Below, one piece after another: positions 45,462 to 56,519 of a DNA stretch of 64,000 nucleotides (position 1 is the stretch's first letter; each line of letters begins with the position of its first letter). Under the pieces are notes generated by a model that searched no databases, was not told the origin of the DNA, and saw only the letters and a list, made by a program, of their open reading frames with translations. The position numbers were made by a program, and so were the translations under genes. The stretch is from Planococcus citri (Eukaryota > Arthropoda > Insecta > Hemiptera > Pseudococcidae), in contig NC_088680.1 of the NCBI RefSeq assembly GCF_950023065.1, positions 12,698,559 through 12,762,558 of the forward strand. Direction: 5' to 3'.

Positions 45462-45640
45462 GTCTAAATTCCCTTCTTGTCCCAGTATTCGAGGAACTTT
45501 ATCCCCTCGTCGTCAATTGTCTGGTCCAGTTTGTCCGTGTCGAAGTCACCATATAATTGACACTTGAAAATGTGTCTGTGTACCTCGCCGCATTCCCATG
45601 TACTTATAACCTTGACTGATTTTTTTTCGGTTAATAAGCC
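45462..45640 (-). other. Candidate coding fragment, unknown
   Basis: A minus-strand frame of about 59 codons ends at a TAG near 45462. It includes STWECGEVHRHIFKCQLYGD and FDTDKLDQTIDDEGIKFLEY. Composition is protein-like and locally less AT-rich than the flanks. No ATG or clear splice site defines its start. Probably the last exon or 3' end of a captured gene or element; not identified. Confidence 0.3.
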
Positions 45641-45654
45641 TCCTCAAAACGCTC

Positions 45655-45846
45655 AACAAATTTCAATCCAACACCTGCCAAACAGTTAACGATAAGTTCG
45701 TGAAAAAAAAAAACAAATTTCCGAATATTCTTATCACTAATTGCCCTTAACATTACTACCTCAAGGATGTGCCAAAGCAATTAACGTTTTTTCGAACGTA
45801 ACTCTTCTGTAGTTTTGCAAAAGGCATTCAATGTAAGAGATATACA
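45655..45846 (+). promoter_or_regulatory. Promoter-proximal block shared with copy 6
   Basis: Near-duplicate of 41740-41935. CGATAAG at 45690 is 157 bp upstream of the ATG. Confidence 0.5.
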
Positions 45847-47112
45847 ATGTACCTATTCAAAACGAAGACTTGCGTTAAACTACAAAATTTCATACTCAAA
45901 CATAAAATAGTATTACTTCCATTTTTATGTGTCTCGGCTGTGCTAATAATTCTGTTATCTTCGGACACGAAGAATTCTCAATCGTATCCTACACAACTCA
46001 CACCGTAAGTACAGAAAATTCTCACACAAGTCAACACTAAATTACCGCAAATTTATTCAGAATTCAATATCGTTCATGTTTCTAGGAATGAAGTCGAACC
46101 ATTGGCTTACACATGCTGCACTCCGTTAAACAATTCATTTCGTACAAACATATTCTTCGTAAAAGTCCACAAAACAGGTAGTACAACGGTAGAAAAAGTA
46201 TTAATACGATTCGCTTTGATGAATTCGCTCGATGTAATGAACATTGCTTACCACATGTACCACTTTCCGTTCTCTGATTGGTCCATATACTCTCATACGA
46301 AGACACCAAACAGCAAATACCACATCTTGGCACATCACGTAAGGTACACTCCTGCAATAAAATCATATCAATACCCCGATACACCGACGGTGACACTATT
46401 GAGACACCCTGTAACTCAATTTCAATCCATGTACGATTTCTTCGCATTGAACCAGACGACAGGTATGAGTTTACAACAGTTTTTAAACGCGCCGAAGAAA
46501 CCGCCATTTTTGATTGGACTGGATAGTTTTTTAGCATACAGAGGATACAATCAGATGAGCGTCGATTTGGGGTTCGACCCGATCCAAAGTAAGAATAAAA
46601 TCGCTATTGACGAATTCATCGAGAAACTAGATCGTGAATTCGATTTCGTCATGATAATGGAGCATATGGAAGAGTCGATGATTTTACTCGCCAATCTAAT
46701 GGGATGGCCTTTAGAGAAGGTGGCTTATTTGAAAATAAACGCGAGACTACCCGGATCGGATACTTACAAATTGACTTCACGAGACGAATTCACCATCATG
46801 GATCTGAATGAGGTAGACACGATGCTTTATCATCACTTCATCAGTAAATTCCGAAAATGCGTACTACAATACGGCGAACAAAGGATGAATGATCAAATTC
46901 GACGATTGAAAAAGATTAACGAAGAATTCGCGAGAAGATGTATAACAGAAGATTCAAAAAGCGGTATCTGGTTCGGTGTTCCGAAAACCTTGGAATACAA
47001 GCCTAAGAACTCATCAGACCTAGAATGCGTTTACACAATTACACCAGAAATTGAATTGGAAGACATAGTGAGGAATGTACAGTCCCAAAGACTTCAGAGC
47101 CAAAAAAAGTAG
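45847..47112 (+). CDS. Gal3ST-like sulfotransferase, copy 7 (394 aa)
   Basis: Exons 45847-46004 and 46086-47112 (81-bp intron, donor GTAAGTA, acceptor TTTCTAG), open throughout. Tail MYLFKTKTCVKLQNF; anchor VLLPFLCVSAVLIILLSS. The PAPS loop reads KVHKTGSTT: the Thr after the first Lys in other copies is Val. TLLRHPVTQFQSMYDFF and DREFDFVMIMEHMEESMILL are intact. The mid-protein sequon of other copies (N-Q-T or N-D-T) is changed to NKIAIDEF and lost. The C-terminal KNSSDLECVYT keeps its sequon. Family role as for copy 1, but the loop change could alter cofactor handling or activity. Confidence 0.92.
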
Positions 47113-48280
47113 ATTTCAACTTTCATGTTCGGTTTGCAGATGTTACAAAAATAATCACTGTACCCTCAAAGATAGGTTGATAGTTTTTCAAAAATTCAAT
47201 TTTCAATGCAAGTTTAGAGTACTGAAACTGGTTTTCGGGCACAGGGTGTCTAAAAAGGAGAACCTTGGAAAAATAAGGTGATCTCTCCACCCAAAAGAGT
47301 TGAAGTTTCAAAAAAAAAAAAATACTCGAGAAATGCATTCTTTCATTTTCAATTTCAGCTATTCTCACGTCCAAAAAATTTTAAAAAATGGCATTTTTAT
47401 GACCCAATGTTGATTAAAAATGACGATTTTGAAAGTATAGAACTGAAGAAAGAAACACTTCTTCCTAGCTTTTTTGAAAAAGAAAGGCCATCGAGCAGAA
47501 AAAACGTACTTTACCTGACTGGAAGAAGCTGTTGGGTCACTTTGGCATAGCACCATTCGGGATGGAAGTTTTTGCATAGGTCTGTCAGTTTTCAAAAGAT
47601 TTAACATAATGTGCTTGAAAGGATTCCACAACGACAAATTTTCAATTGATACGATTAGATGTTCTCTAAACAATATCTCCATATCTGAATGATGAGAACA
47701 CTTGCACATAAATACAATATTGTCCTATTACGAAATTTTTCAAAAAATTTCGTAATCTAAGAACCAAGTTTCCGAAATTACAAAATCAACAACTCACATC
47801 TTACTTATTCCGCATAACTGGAGAAGTGTAGGTAAATATTCTGTAAGTCTTGGCATACAAATTTGTACTCACCTGAAACAAAAAAAAATAAAAAAAATAC
47901 AATAAATGAATTAGTTAATTTTATTAATCATAGGTATTGAGAAAGTAGAAAAAAATGAAAATCAATTTTTGATCGCAACGAAGGGTATTAGGGTGGGCCG
48001 TTTTCAATTTTTTCCCGAAGTTTGTAAATAAGAAAAATTCTCGAGTTCAAGTGTGACCCCCCCCCCCCCCCCCATCCATGAAGAGTTCAGTTAAAGGTTT
48101 GAAAATTTGTTAAAAAATCATATTAGGTATATGTACCTCTATGTTGAGAAAATGTTTTTCAACTTTTATTTGCACCTACAGGTAATCCATTAAGTAATCT
48201 CCACTACCATAACAATAAATATAAATCAGCCGTTCAATTTTAATTTTACCATCATCTTAAGAAGATAATCACAGAATCAA
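47113..48280. other. Intergenic; possible glycosyltransferase-like relic at about 47350-47600
   Basis: After an acceptor-like TTTTCAATTTCAG (ending 47358) a frame reads KNVLYLTGRSCWVTLA, stop, then HHSGWKFLH. It faintly recalls the FFIETS...RQACAVESA...P-x-W-K-V-F region of alpha-1,4-galactosyltransferases. This is a weak by-eye resemblance. A C run lies at 48058-48073. Nothing else recognised. Confidence 0.2.
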
Positions 48281-48289
48281 GCAGTACTC

Positions 48290-49060
48290 AGGGGTCAATA
48301 TTGCATAATTTTTTGAAAAACGATGCCAAAATTGAATTCGGGAGCTAAAAAAAAAAATTAAATTTTGATACCTCACACTAAAAATTTCCAAAATTTGAGT
48401 TTTGCCCCTCTCCCCCAGAGGTCAACATTGCAAATTTTTTAAAAATGATGACAAAATTGATTTTGGGAGCTCAAAAAAACCTACATTTTGATACCTCACA
48501 CGAAAATTTCAAAAATTCTGAGTTTTCCCCCTCCCCCTGGGGTCAATATTGCGAATTTTTGAGAAATGATACCAGAAATGAATTCGGGAGGCCAAAAAAC
48601 CCCACAGTTTGATACGTCACACGAAAATTTCCAAAATTTTGAGTCCCCCCCCTACCCCTGGGGTCTATATTGCGAATTTTTGAAAAACGATGTCAAAAAT
48701 GGATTTGGGAGCCCAAAAAACCTACATTTTGATACGTCACATGAAAATTTCTAAAATTTTGAGTCCCCCCCCCTTCCCCCTGGGGTCAATATTGCGAATT
48801 TTTGAAAAACGATGTCAAAAATGGATTTGGGAGCCCAAAAAACCTACATTTTGATACGTCACATGAAAATTTCTAAAATTTTGAGTTCCCCCCCCCCCTC
48901 CCCCTGGGGTCAATATTGCGAATTTTTGAAAAATGATACCAGAAATGAATTCGGGAGCCCAAAAAATCTACACTTCGATACGACACGCGCAAATTTACAA
49001 AATTTAGAATTTTGCTTCTTCTCTGGGGAGGTGGAGTTGGGGTCTGGATTAAAAATTTTG
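48290..49060. repeat. Tandem repeat of about 121 bp with C runs, about six copies
   Basis: Units begin GGGGTCAATATTGCGAATTT at about 48292, 48417, 48539, 48659, 48783 and 48906. They share GATACGTCACATGAAAATTT and end in a run of 5-10 C followed by TCCCCCTGG. Frames across it are periodic artefacts. Confidence 0.85.
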
Positions 49061-50440
49061 TCAAAAATGAAATCAGCACCTCCGAAGATCCCCGTACACC
49101 AATTTTCAGATTTTTGGCGTGCTAGAAATTCTGAGGGACCAGACCAGACCACTGTGGGGAGGAGCAAAAATTGTTATTATTATTATTTTTAACAGTAAAG
49201 AAAATGTACCATAGTAAAAAAGTAGTGATTTTTATCTGAGAAATTCCGTTAGATACCTAGTATTAAGTTTTTTCCTTGAAAATAATATGATGAATTTTTC
49301 TTCTCGGCTTAGCAGAAGTCCCATCGTACTCAAAAGCAATGATATAAAAGTACCGAAGACATCGAGAGACAGTCATCTGAACAAAAACAATACTTATTTT
49401 TTTCAAAAAATTGGAACGTTTTCAATTTTTTCAAATTTTCAGCTCTGGCCGAGTGAAAGTAGGGAAGAGAGAGGGGTGTGTTAAAACATGTATTTGAAAA
49501 TTTGAAATTTTCCCCATTTTTCGTTGAAGTCATTTAACTATGATTTTTACTAATGTAAGCTCCAACATAAAATTTCAAAAAAGTTGATAAACGATCTATC
49601 CCAATAATAAAGACAGATGAAATTTCCTCATCTCCCTAACTAGCAAAATTGACGAGGCTAAAAATACATTTTGAGAGGAAAACGTAATTAAAAATGAATT
49701 ATGTTATGATGACCATCATTTTGCCTAGGATCAAGATTTTCAAAGTTACCTAATACCTATCAACGTCACACTTCGTCAGTTGACAATTTAAAAAAAAAAT
49801 CATCAGCTTCGAACCCTAATAACTTGTTTGAATAAGTACGAAGTTGTCACAAGAAAATTTGATCCATTTTCCAAGAACGCACTATTTTAGTAAAACTAAA
49901 TTTTTTTTTCACCACATCTCCATGTTTTCATCAGATTCTCAGCAGTCTTGTATCACCACATCTTGAAGGTGGTTATTTTCTTTCAACATTCTGTGCTCAT
50001 GATCCATGCTTTGCCATAATATCTGAGGACTACCCTGTCAGATTGTCCAGAAGGCAATTTGAAAAACGCAGCCATCAAACGTATTTTCGATGCTTCACCG
50101 CAATATTATGGAAAAATCTAAAAAAAAATTGGCATGAAGGTGAGGCAAACACACCAAAAGGTATTCACCTCTTGAATTTTTTTCAGTAATCTGAAAAATA
50201 AGTGAACGATTGTTTGAGAAATGTCTAAAAAGATCAAAATTTTGAGGTTAATCAAATTTTCGAAGATTATGTATGTAATGTACTTAGTACAACGTTAATT
50301 ACCATTACGAAACAAGAATCACACATTCATAGTGAAAAACTAACCTTTAAAAACCAAACAATATACCTACATTTAACAATCACAACTATACCTATTTCAA
50401 TGCAGCACCTAAACACCTACCCACTTATCTATTCATGATA
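49061..50440. other. Intergenic, no gene recognised
   Basis: A short (ATT)n run at 49174-49190 and AT-rich sequence. Short frames here lack motifs or splice context. Confidence 0.4.
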
Positions 50441-50447
50441 ATTTTCA

Positions 50448-50456
50448 ATCGATAAC
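50448..50456 (+). promoter_or_regulatory. ATCGATAAC motif upstream of copy 8
   Basis: Same 9-mer as at 54295 and 58707, 141 bp before this gene's ATG. It contains GATAA, the GATA-factor core; function is inferred. Confidence 0.4.
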
Positions 50457-50588
50457 GTAGGTATTTCTGAAAATTTAGCCACTTCACGCAACGTTGTCGC
50501 TGTCAAACCAGATAAAACGCGAAAACTACCACGAGCTACCTAACTATGTGTATACTTAGTTTCACGAAAGCAATGTGGACGCCTAAAC

Positions 50589-51847
50589 ATGCATCTATTC
50601 AAAAAAAGGATCAACGCTAGAATACGAATTTCCATATCGAACCAAAAAACCATCATTTTCTCATCTTTGTGCGCTTCAGCTTTATTACTCGTTCTGTTAT
50701 GCTTGAGCTTAAAGACTTCTCAACCCGATCCTGCACAACTCACATCGTAAGTAAAGAAATCTCTTAAACTAGCACTAGAGCAAATTTAACTCATCAATAT
50801 TATTAAAATATTAAATATTATGTCGTCAGAAATCAAGTTGAACCATTGGCTTACACATGTTGCACACCATTAAACAACTCATTCCGTACAAACGTATTTT
50901 TCGTGAAAACTCACAAAACAGGAGGCACAACGGTTGAAAATGTCTTGATACGATTCGCTTTGAGGAATTCGCTCGATGTACTGAACATTGCCTACAATAT
51001 GTACTACATGCCATTATCTGATTTTTCCATATGGCCCAATACGAATACACCTAATAACAAATACCACGTGATGGCGCAACACCTCAGGTACAGTTCCGTT
51101 TTGAAATCGTATCAGTATCCAGATACATCAACAGTAACCATTTTGCGACACCCGGTAACGCATTTTAAATCCAAATACGATTTTTTCCAAATATACTTAA
51201 CAACGGGTATGAGCTTACAACAGTTTTTAAACGCGCCGATAAAGCCTCCATTATTACTCGGAGTTGATAGTTTCATGGCTTACAGAGGATACAATCAAAT
51301 GAGCGTCGATTTGGGCTTCGACGCGATCCAAAGTAAGAATCAAACTGCGATCGCCGAATTTATCGAAAAAATAGACGAAGAATTCGATTTAGTCATGATA
51401 ATGGAGTATATGGACGCGTCGATGGTACTACTCGCTAATCTAATGGGATGGCCATTGGAGAATATGGCTTATTTGAAAATGAACGCGAGACTGCCTGGAT
51501 CGGATGATTACCAATTGACCTTACGTGATGAAATTACCATCATGGATCTGAACGAAGTTGATACACTGCTCTATCATCATTTTAGGAATAAATTTCTGAA
51601 ATGTGTACGACAATACGGTGAACAGAAGATGAAAGATCAAATTCAACAATTGAAATCGATTAATGAGCAATTTACGCAGAGATGTGTGGCCGAAGACGTT
51701 AAGCAAGGGGTGTGGTACGGTGTTCCAAAAACAGTCGACTACACGCCTAAAAATCAATCGGACCTAGAATGCGTTTACGCGGTTACTCCGCAGAATACGT
51801 TGGATTCTATAGTTAGAGATATTCAATTCAAGAGGTTTCAAGGTTAA
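50589..51847 (+). CDS. Gal3ST-like sulfotransferase, copy 8 (one frameshift in exon 1)
   Basis: Exons 50589-50747 and 50830-51847 (82-bp intron, donor GTAAGTA, acceptor GTCGTCAG). Exon 1 encodes MHLFKKRINARIRIS and an anchor (IIFSSLCASALLLVLL). Exon 1 is 159 nt rather than the 158 of copies 5-7: GTTATTGCTTG near 50695-50705 has one base more than the alignment allows, so it joins exon 2 out of frame. Exon 2 is open, with the PAPS loop KTHKTGGTT (Gly for Ser), TILRHPVTHFKSKYDFF, DEEFDLVMIMEYMDASMVLL and KNQSDLECVYA. The block has D-E-E where most copies have D-R-E. Without the extra base the product is 391 aa. Could be a young pseudogene or a sequence error. Confidence 0.82.
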
Positions 51848-51853
51848 AAAAGA

Positions 51854-51859
51854 AATAAA
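51854..51859 (+). terminator. Polyadenylation signal of copy 8
   Basis: AATAAA seven bases after the stop codon. This is unusually close, so the 3' UTR would be very short; further AATAAA words occur near 51927. Confidence 0.4.
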
Positions 51860-52154
51860 ATGAAACAAACAAATGAACGCAGAATTAAATATTTTTGAGA
51901 ATTAGTAGCTATACATCTCAAAAAAATAAATAAAATTGAATGAAAAATGTTGTTAAAAAACTAAAGAATATGCTGCACAGAAAGCTGATCTAGGAGTTGG
52001 AGTCCTCAAGCTGCTTAGATAGGCATAGGGCATACTATTGATATGTACCTACTCGTACGTCATCTTTTATTTTAGGAATGTTGCGAATTGAGAACATGCC
52101 CCTCTCTTCTAAAAATGTGTGATTTGAGTTTCTAAATTTTCTAGTTCCCCAGAG

Positions 52155-54169
52155 CAGGGATTGTACACAAGTTTATTTCAAAAAAAGTAACTTTAGCAAA
52201 CAAAAGCTGGAAAAAGTAATCAGAAAAAATTATCAAAATTCGAATAAAACCATTTAAAAAAACTAGGTAGCGTAAGTTTGAAACAGTTACTTATGAACAT
52301 TTCGAAAGTAAACTACTTACATAGATAAAAATGCAAAAAAAAATATTGGATTCTAGAAACATAATCGAAAAACGTGCTGAACTAATGAAAAAAATTGCAA
52401 AATTAACAGAAGAGATGAGGGGGAGTCCACAGAAATAGGGAGGAACTAAATTTAATCTTATCCGAAATCATTTCAAAAAATTAAACGAAAAGGTACCGAT
52501 AATGAAATTACAGAAATTTTGACACAGTAAACGAGCAATTGAAGAGAAAAATTATTCAAGTGTTGAGAAAAAAAAACAATAATAATTGTAAGAAATACAA
52601 TCATTTTATAACAGAAAACTTATTAAAATCAAAGGTAAAGGGCGGGAGCGGAGAGCTTGTAATCAAAATTTGAGAAAATAGTAATTTGTGAAAATCATTT
52701 TAAAAATTCGGATACGAAAAAATGTATGGTGCTTCAGAACGAAAAAAAACTCAAATTTGCGAAAAAAGATATCACAACCTGGCAAAAATTGACACAAGTT
52801 TAAAAAAAAACAAAAAATTATTGAAATTGAGAGAAAATGACCAAAACAGGATGCAGAGGAAAAATCAAGATCTGGAGAGAAAAAAATTAATAAATAACGT
52901 GGTAAAACATCAAAATCATAAGTCCCTATAAGAATTAAAAAAACACGAAAATTCGGGGAAAATCGTCGAAAAATTGGAAAATACAGTCATTCTATGAGAA
53001 TTTTTAAAAAATAAAGAAAGACCTAAAAAAATTCAAAATAAATAAAAACATCAAATTTTAAAATCAAAAAAAAAAAAAAACTAAAAAAAACGAATCAATA
53101 AAATTTAAAACAAAAGCAAGGAAGCGATGAAAATGGAAAACTCTCGAAAGTTCAATTCAGGAAAAATCCCCGAAAATTCAGAACAGAGAACTCACGAGAA
53201 TTAAAAGTATGAATTCGGAAAAGAATCAAAAAAAAATTGAGAAAAATCATCGAAAAATTTCAAGCAAAACTCAAGACGATTCAAGAGAAAAAATTGTTCG
53301 AAGAGAAAGGAAATCCCAAGGACCTTCCCTATGACTGGGAGGGAATGAGAAAGGAGAGAAAGATCAACGAATGGAAGATATCAAGATTCAGAAAAAAAAT
53401 CCAGCACAAAAGTGAAAATGAAAAAAACAAACTCATCAAGTCTTGAAGAAGCTTCCCACCTTGAAAAAATGATCAAAATTTAAAGGAAATCATAATTTTT
53501 GGAAGAAAAAAAACCACAATTCCTCAAAAATGTAAGCTAAAACATCGCTAGTTTTTATAAAGCACAAGACTCGAAAAAAAACTGTTGAAACAAAAAAAAA
53601 TGCAGTCAAAATTAAGGCAAAAAAATGACCATTACTGGGAGCAAAACTAGAATCGCAAAAATTCAAAGTTGAAAAGTCTATCAAAACTGGAGAATACTTA
53701 CTTCGACAAAAAAATTTTATGAAAAAGTGACGAGAATTCGGAGCAATAAAATTCAGCAACAATTCAGGCAAAAAAAACATCAAAATTCAAAATAAAATCA
53801 TGGGAAAAAATCACTACAATTAAAGATGTAAAATAATGTAAAAATCGATCAATACGATAAAAAATCCACTAAGAACTTTACCGAGCAATTTCAAAATTAA
53901 TGAGTAATACTTGTTAAAATTGGGGAAAACCAAAAAAAAAATTCAAAAGAAAAACCATCAAATCTGGAAAAATAAAATTCGTAACGCTAAAAATAGCAAT
54001 ACGGTCATTTGAATAACAGCATTTTTTTCCCCTTCAAGACTTCTGGTTATAATTTTGAAAAAACAAAAAGAAAATTTATGAAAAAACTAGGAAAAAGTCA
54101 CTTTTAAGAACCAAAATTTTTAGAAAGTTACCAATAGTTACTACATATTAGAAACAAGTACAATCCCTG
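52155..54169. mobile_element. TIR-bounded purine-rich element (hAT-like ends)
   Basis: Ends read CAGGGATTGTAC and its complement GTACAATCCCTG, with further inverted similarity inside (AGTAACTTTAG / AAAGTTACC). Flanks CCCAGAGC and GCCAGAGC resemble an 8-bp target duplication with one mismatch, in keeping with hAT elements. The interior of about 1.9 kb is strongly strand-biased: very rich in A plus G, with GAAAAATC/AAAATTCA-like words recurring. No transposase is visible; Lys-rich frames on the plus strand are compositional artefacts. Confidence 0.6.
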
Positions 54170-54294
54170 CCAGAGCGCGCTAGCGTCGCGGTATGTATTT
54201 TACTAGGTACCTCAATACGTAAAACAAACCTGATTTATGGACACATAATTCAGTATGACGACAGTCATTACTCACTAGCTAGTAATAGTTTCAA

Positions 54295-54303
54295 ATCGAT
54301 AAC
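54295..54303 (+). promoter_or_regulatory. ATCGATAAC motif upstream of copy 9
   Basis: 121 bp before the ATG, in the same relative place as in copy 10. Confidence 0.4.
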
Positions 54304-54415
54304 ATGACTTTTTGTAAATTTTTGTGGCCTCGTTTTATACGTTGTCCCTCCTGAGTCTAGAAAAACGAAAAATGTGATTTCAACTTAAGGACAAAGGAGG
54401 TATTTTGTTTCTAAA

Positions 54416-55959
54416 ATGTACATACTCAAAAGGAGAAATTACATCAAAATACGAACTTTTACACTGCAACACTGGAAAGTTCTACTTTCATTTTTGAGTA
54501 TTTCAGCTGTTGTATTATTGATTGTGTTATCGTTGAATTTGAATGTTTTGATTCCATCGTCGGATCCGACACAGGCCATATCGTAAGTACATACCTATAC
54601 AAAGTTTTCAATCAAGTTGATTTTCAACCTTCCACCTTTGACGTACATGAGTAATTTAAAGGGATACATTTTTTAAAAACAAGAAACCGAAGTTAGTTAA
54701 GTGAATGATATGTTTTTTCAGTGATCCAAATTGAAGATCAAGCATAGCAGCCAAGCTGCGAAAAATCACTGGTTAGATCAATTCACCTGGCTCAGCAAGC
54801 CATGCTTCTTCAAATTCATCCCCAGAATTTATCATTGGACGTCAAAGTGTTGAGGAATGTTCATTCAAACGTTCAATAGCAAACTTCATTCATACAAAAT
54901 TGAATAAATTATGTTCTTAGGAATCAAGTTGAACCACTTGCTCACACATGTTGCACTCCATCAAACAAATCATTACGTACAAACATATACTTCGTGAAAA
55001 CCCACAAAACCGGAAGTTCAACGGTTAAAAACGTCATAATACGATTCGCTTTGATGAATTCCTTGGACATAATGAGCATTATTTACCAAACATACTACTT
55101 GCCATTTTCCGATCTGTCCATCCATCCGAATGCGAAGACACCCAACAACAAATATCACATCATGGCGGATCACATAAGGTACAATCCTATAATAAAATCA
55201 TATCAGTACCCAGATACATCGATGGTGACAATTTTGCGACACCCTGTAACGCATTTTGAATCCAAGTATGATTATTACGCGATGAATATGATGACAGGCA
55301 TGACCCTACAACAATTTTTGAACGCCCCTATAAAGCCACCATTATTACTCGGAGTTGATAGTTTAATCGCGTACAGAGGATACAATCAAATGAGCGTCGA
55401 TTTGGGCTTCGACGCGATCCAAAGTAAGAATCAGACTGCAATCGCCGAATTCATTGAAAAAATAGATCGAGAATTCGATTTTGTCATGATAATGGAGCAT
55501 ATGGATGCGTCGATGGTTTTACTCGCTAATCTGATGGGATGGTCGTTGGAAAACGTGGCTTACTTGAATATAAATGCGAGGCTTCCGATGCCAAATACTT
55601 ACAAATTGACCTCACGCGACGAATCAACCATCATGGATCTCAACCGAGTGGATACTCTCTTATACAATCATTTTGAAAACAAATTTTCAAATTGTGTGCG
55701 ACAATATGGCGAACAAAAGATGAATGATCAAATTCAACGTTTGAAAATTATTAGTCAACAATTCGCAGACAGATGTGTAACCGGAGAAGTCAAAAAACAA
55801 ATGCAGCATGGTTTTTCGGAAATAGCCGATCACGTTCCGAAAAATGTATCAGACTCGGAATGTGTGTACGCCGTCACATCGCTCTATGCACTGAACGATA
55901 TTATAAGAGAAATTCAGTTTCAGAGGTATGCACGTTTGAAAAACTATGAGGCGTTGTAG
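54416..55959 (+). CDS. Gal3ST-like sulfotransferase, copy 9 (401 aa)
   Basis: Exons 54416-54582 and 54921-55959 (donor GTAAGTAC, acceptor TGTTCTTAG), open throughout. The intron is 338 bp, far longer than in the other copies, and includes a weak inverted repeat (AAATTGAAGATCAAGCATAG against GCCATGCTTCTTCAAATT, near 54727-54820). Tail MYILKRRNYIKIRTF; anchor VLLSFLSISAVVLLIVLSL. The stem has LTHTCCTPS. The PAPS loop is KTHKTGSST, the 3'-phosphate motif TILRHPVTHFESKYDYY, and the block DREFDFVMIMEHMDASMVLL. LMGWSL replaces LMGWPL. The C-terminus has KNVSDSECVYA with sequon. Family role as for copy 1. Confidence 0.92.
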
Positions 55960-56109
55960 GTAGCTAAAAAAAACTGACAATTTTTGCATTTGAGCGGGGA
56001 GGGGGGCCTAAAAAGCTGATATACATATACGATGTTTCATCTTCGTTCGGCAAGCCTGCAGGAGGTTAGGGTGCTATTATCACGAGTGTTTCTGAAATTT
56101 TTACAATTT

Positions 56110-56436
56110 CAGGGTGTCTACCAAAATTTAATTTTCAAAAATAGCGACTTTTCGCGACTTTTAGCAACTTTTTTTTCGCGACTTTTAGCGACTTTTTTTC
56201 AGTTAAAAGTACCTCCCCCCCCAAAAAAAAAATTTCCAACGAAAAAAATGGTTTTTTTACCAATCGCCATCAACTAAAAATAAGAAAAGTTTTTAAAATT
56301 TGAAGTTTGGACAATTTATAGCGACTGTTTGGTATTTTTGGCGAAAATCGCGACCTTTTCGCGACTTTAGCGCCCTATTTTCAGAATCGCGACTTTTCGC
56401 GACTTTTAATGCTATAGCGACCTGGTAGACACCCTG
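56110..56436. mobile_element. Small TIR element built of GCGACTTTT repeats
   Basis: Inverted ends CAGGGTGTCTACCA and TGGTAGACACCCTG with AATTT on both outer sides (possible target duplication). The inside consists largely of (T/A)GCGACTTTT units. Non-coding MITE of 327 bp. Confidence 0.7.
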
Positions 56437-56519
56437 AATTTTTACTCATTACCACGACAATTAAGTTGGCTCAGCAACATGATATAGTTTTAATTCATTA
56501 TTGAAATGATGAATTGTAA

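Noticed and set aside
48058..48900. CRISPR-like array of regularly spaced repeats
   Set aside because: Units are contiguous 121-bp tandem repeats without distinct spacers, in eukaryotic DNA.
52722..53446. Lys/Glu-rich frames in the purine-rich element
   Set aside because: Composition alone (AAA/GAA codons) explains them; no ATG context, domain or splice sites.
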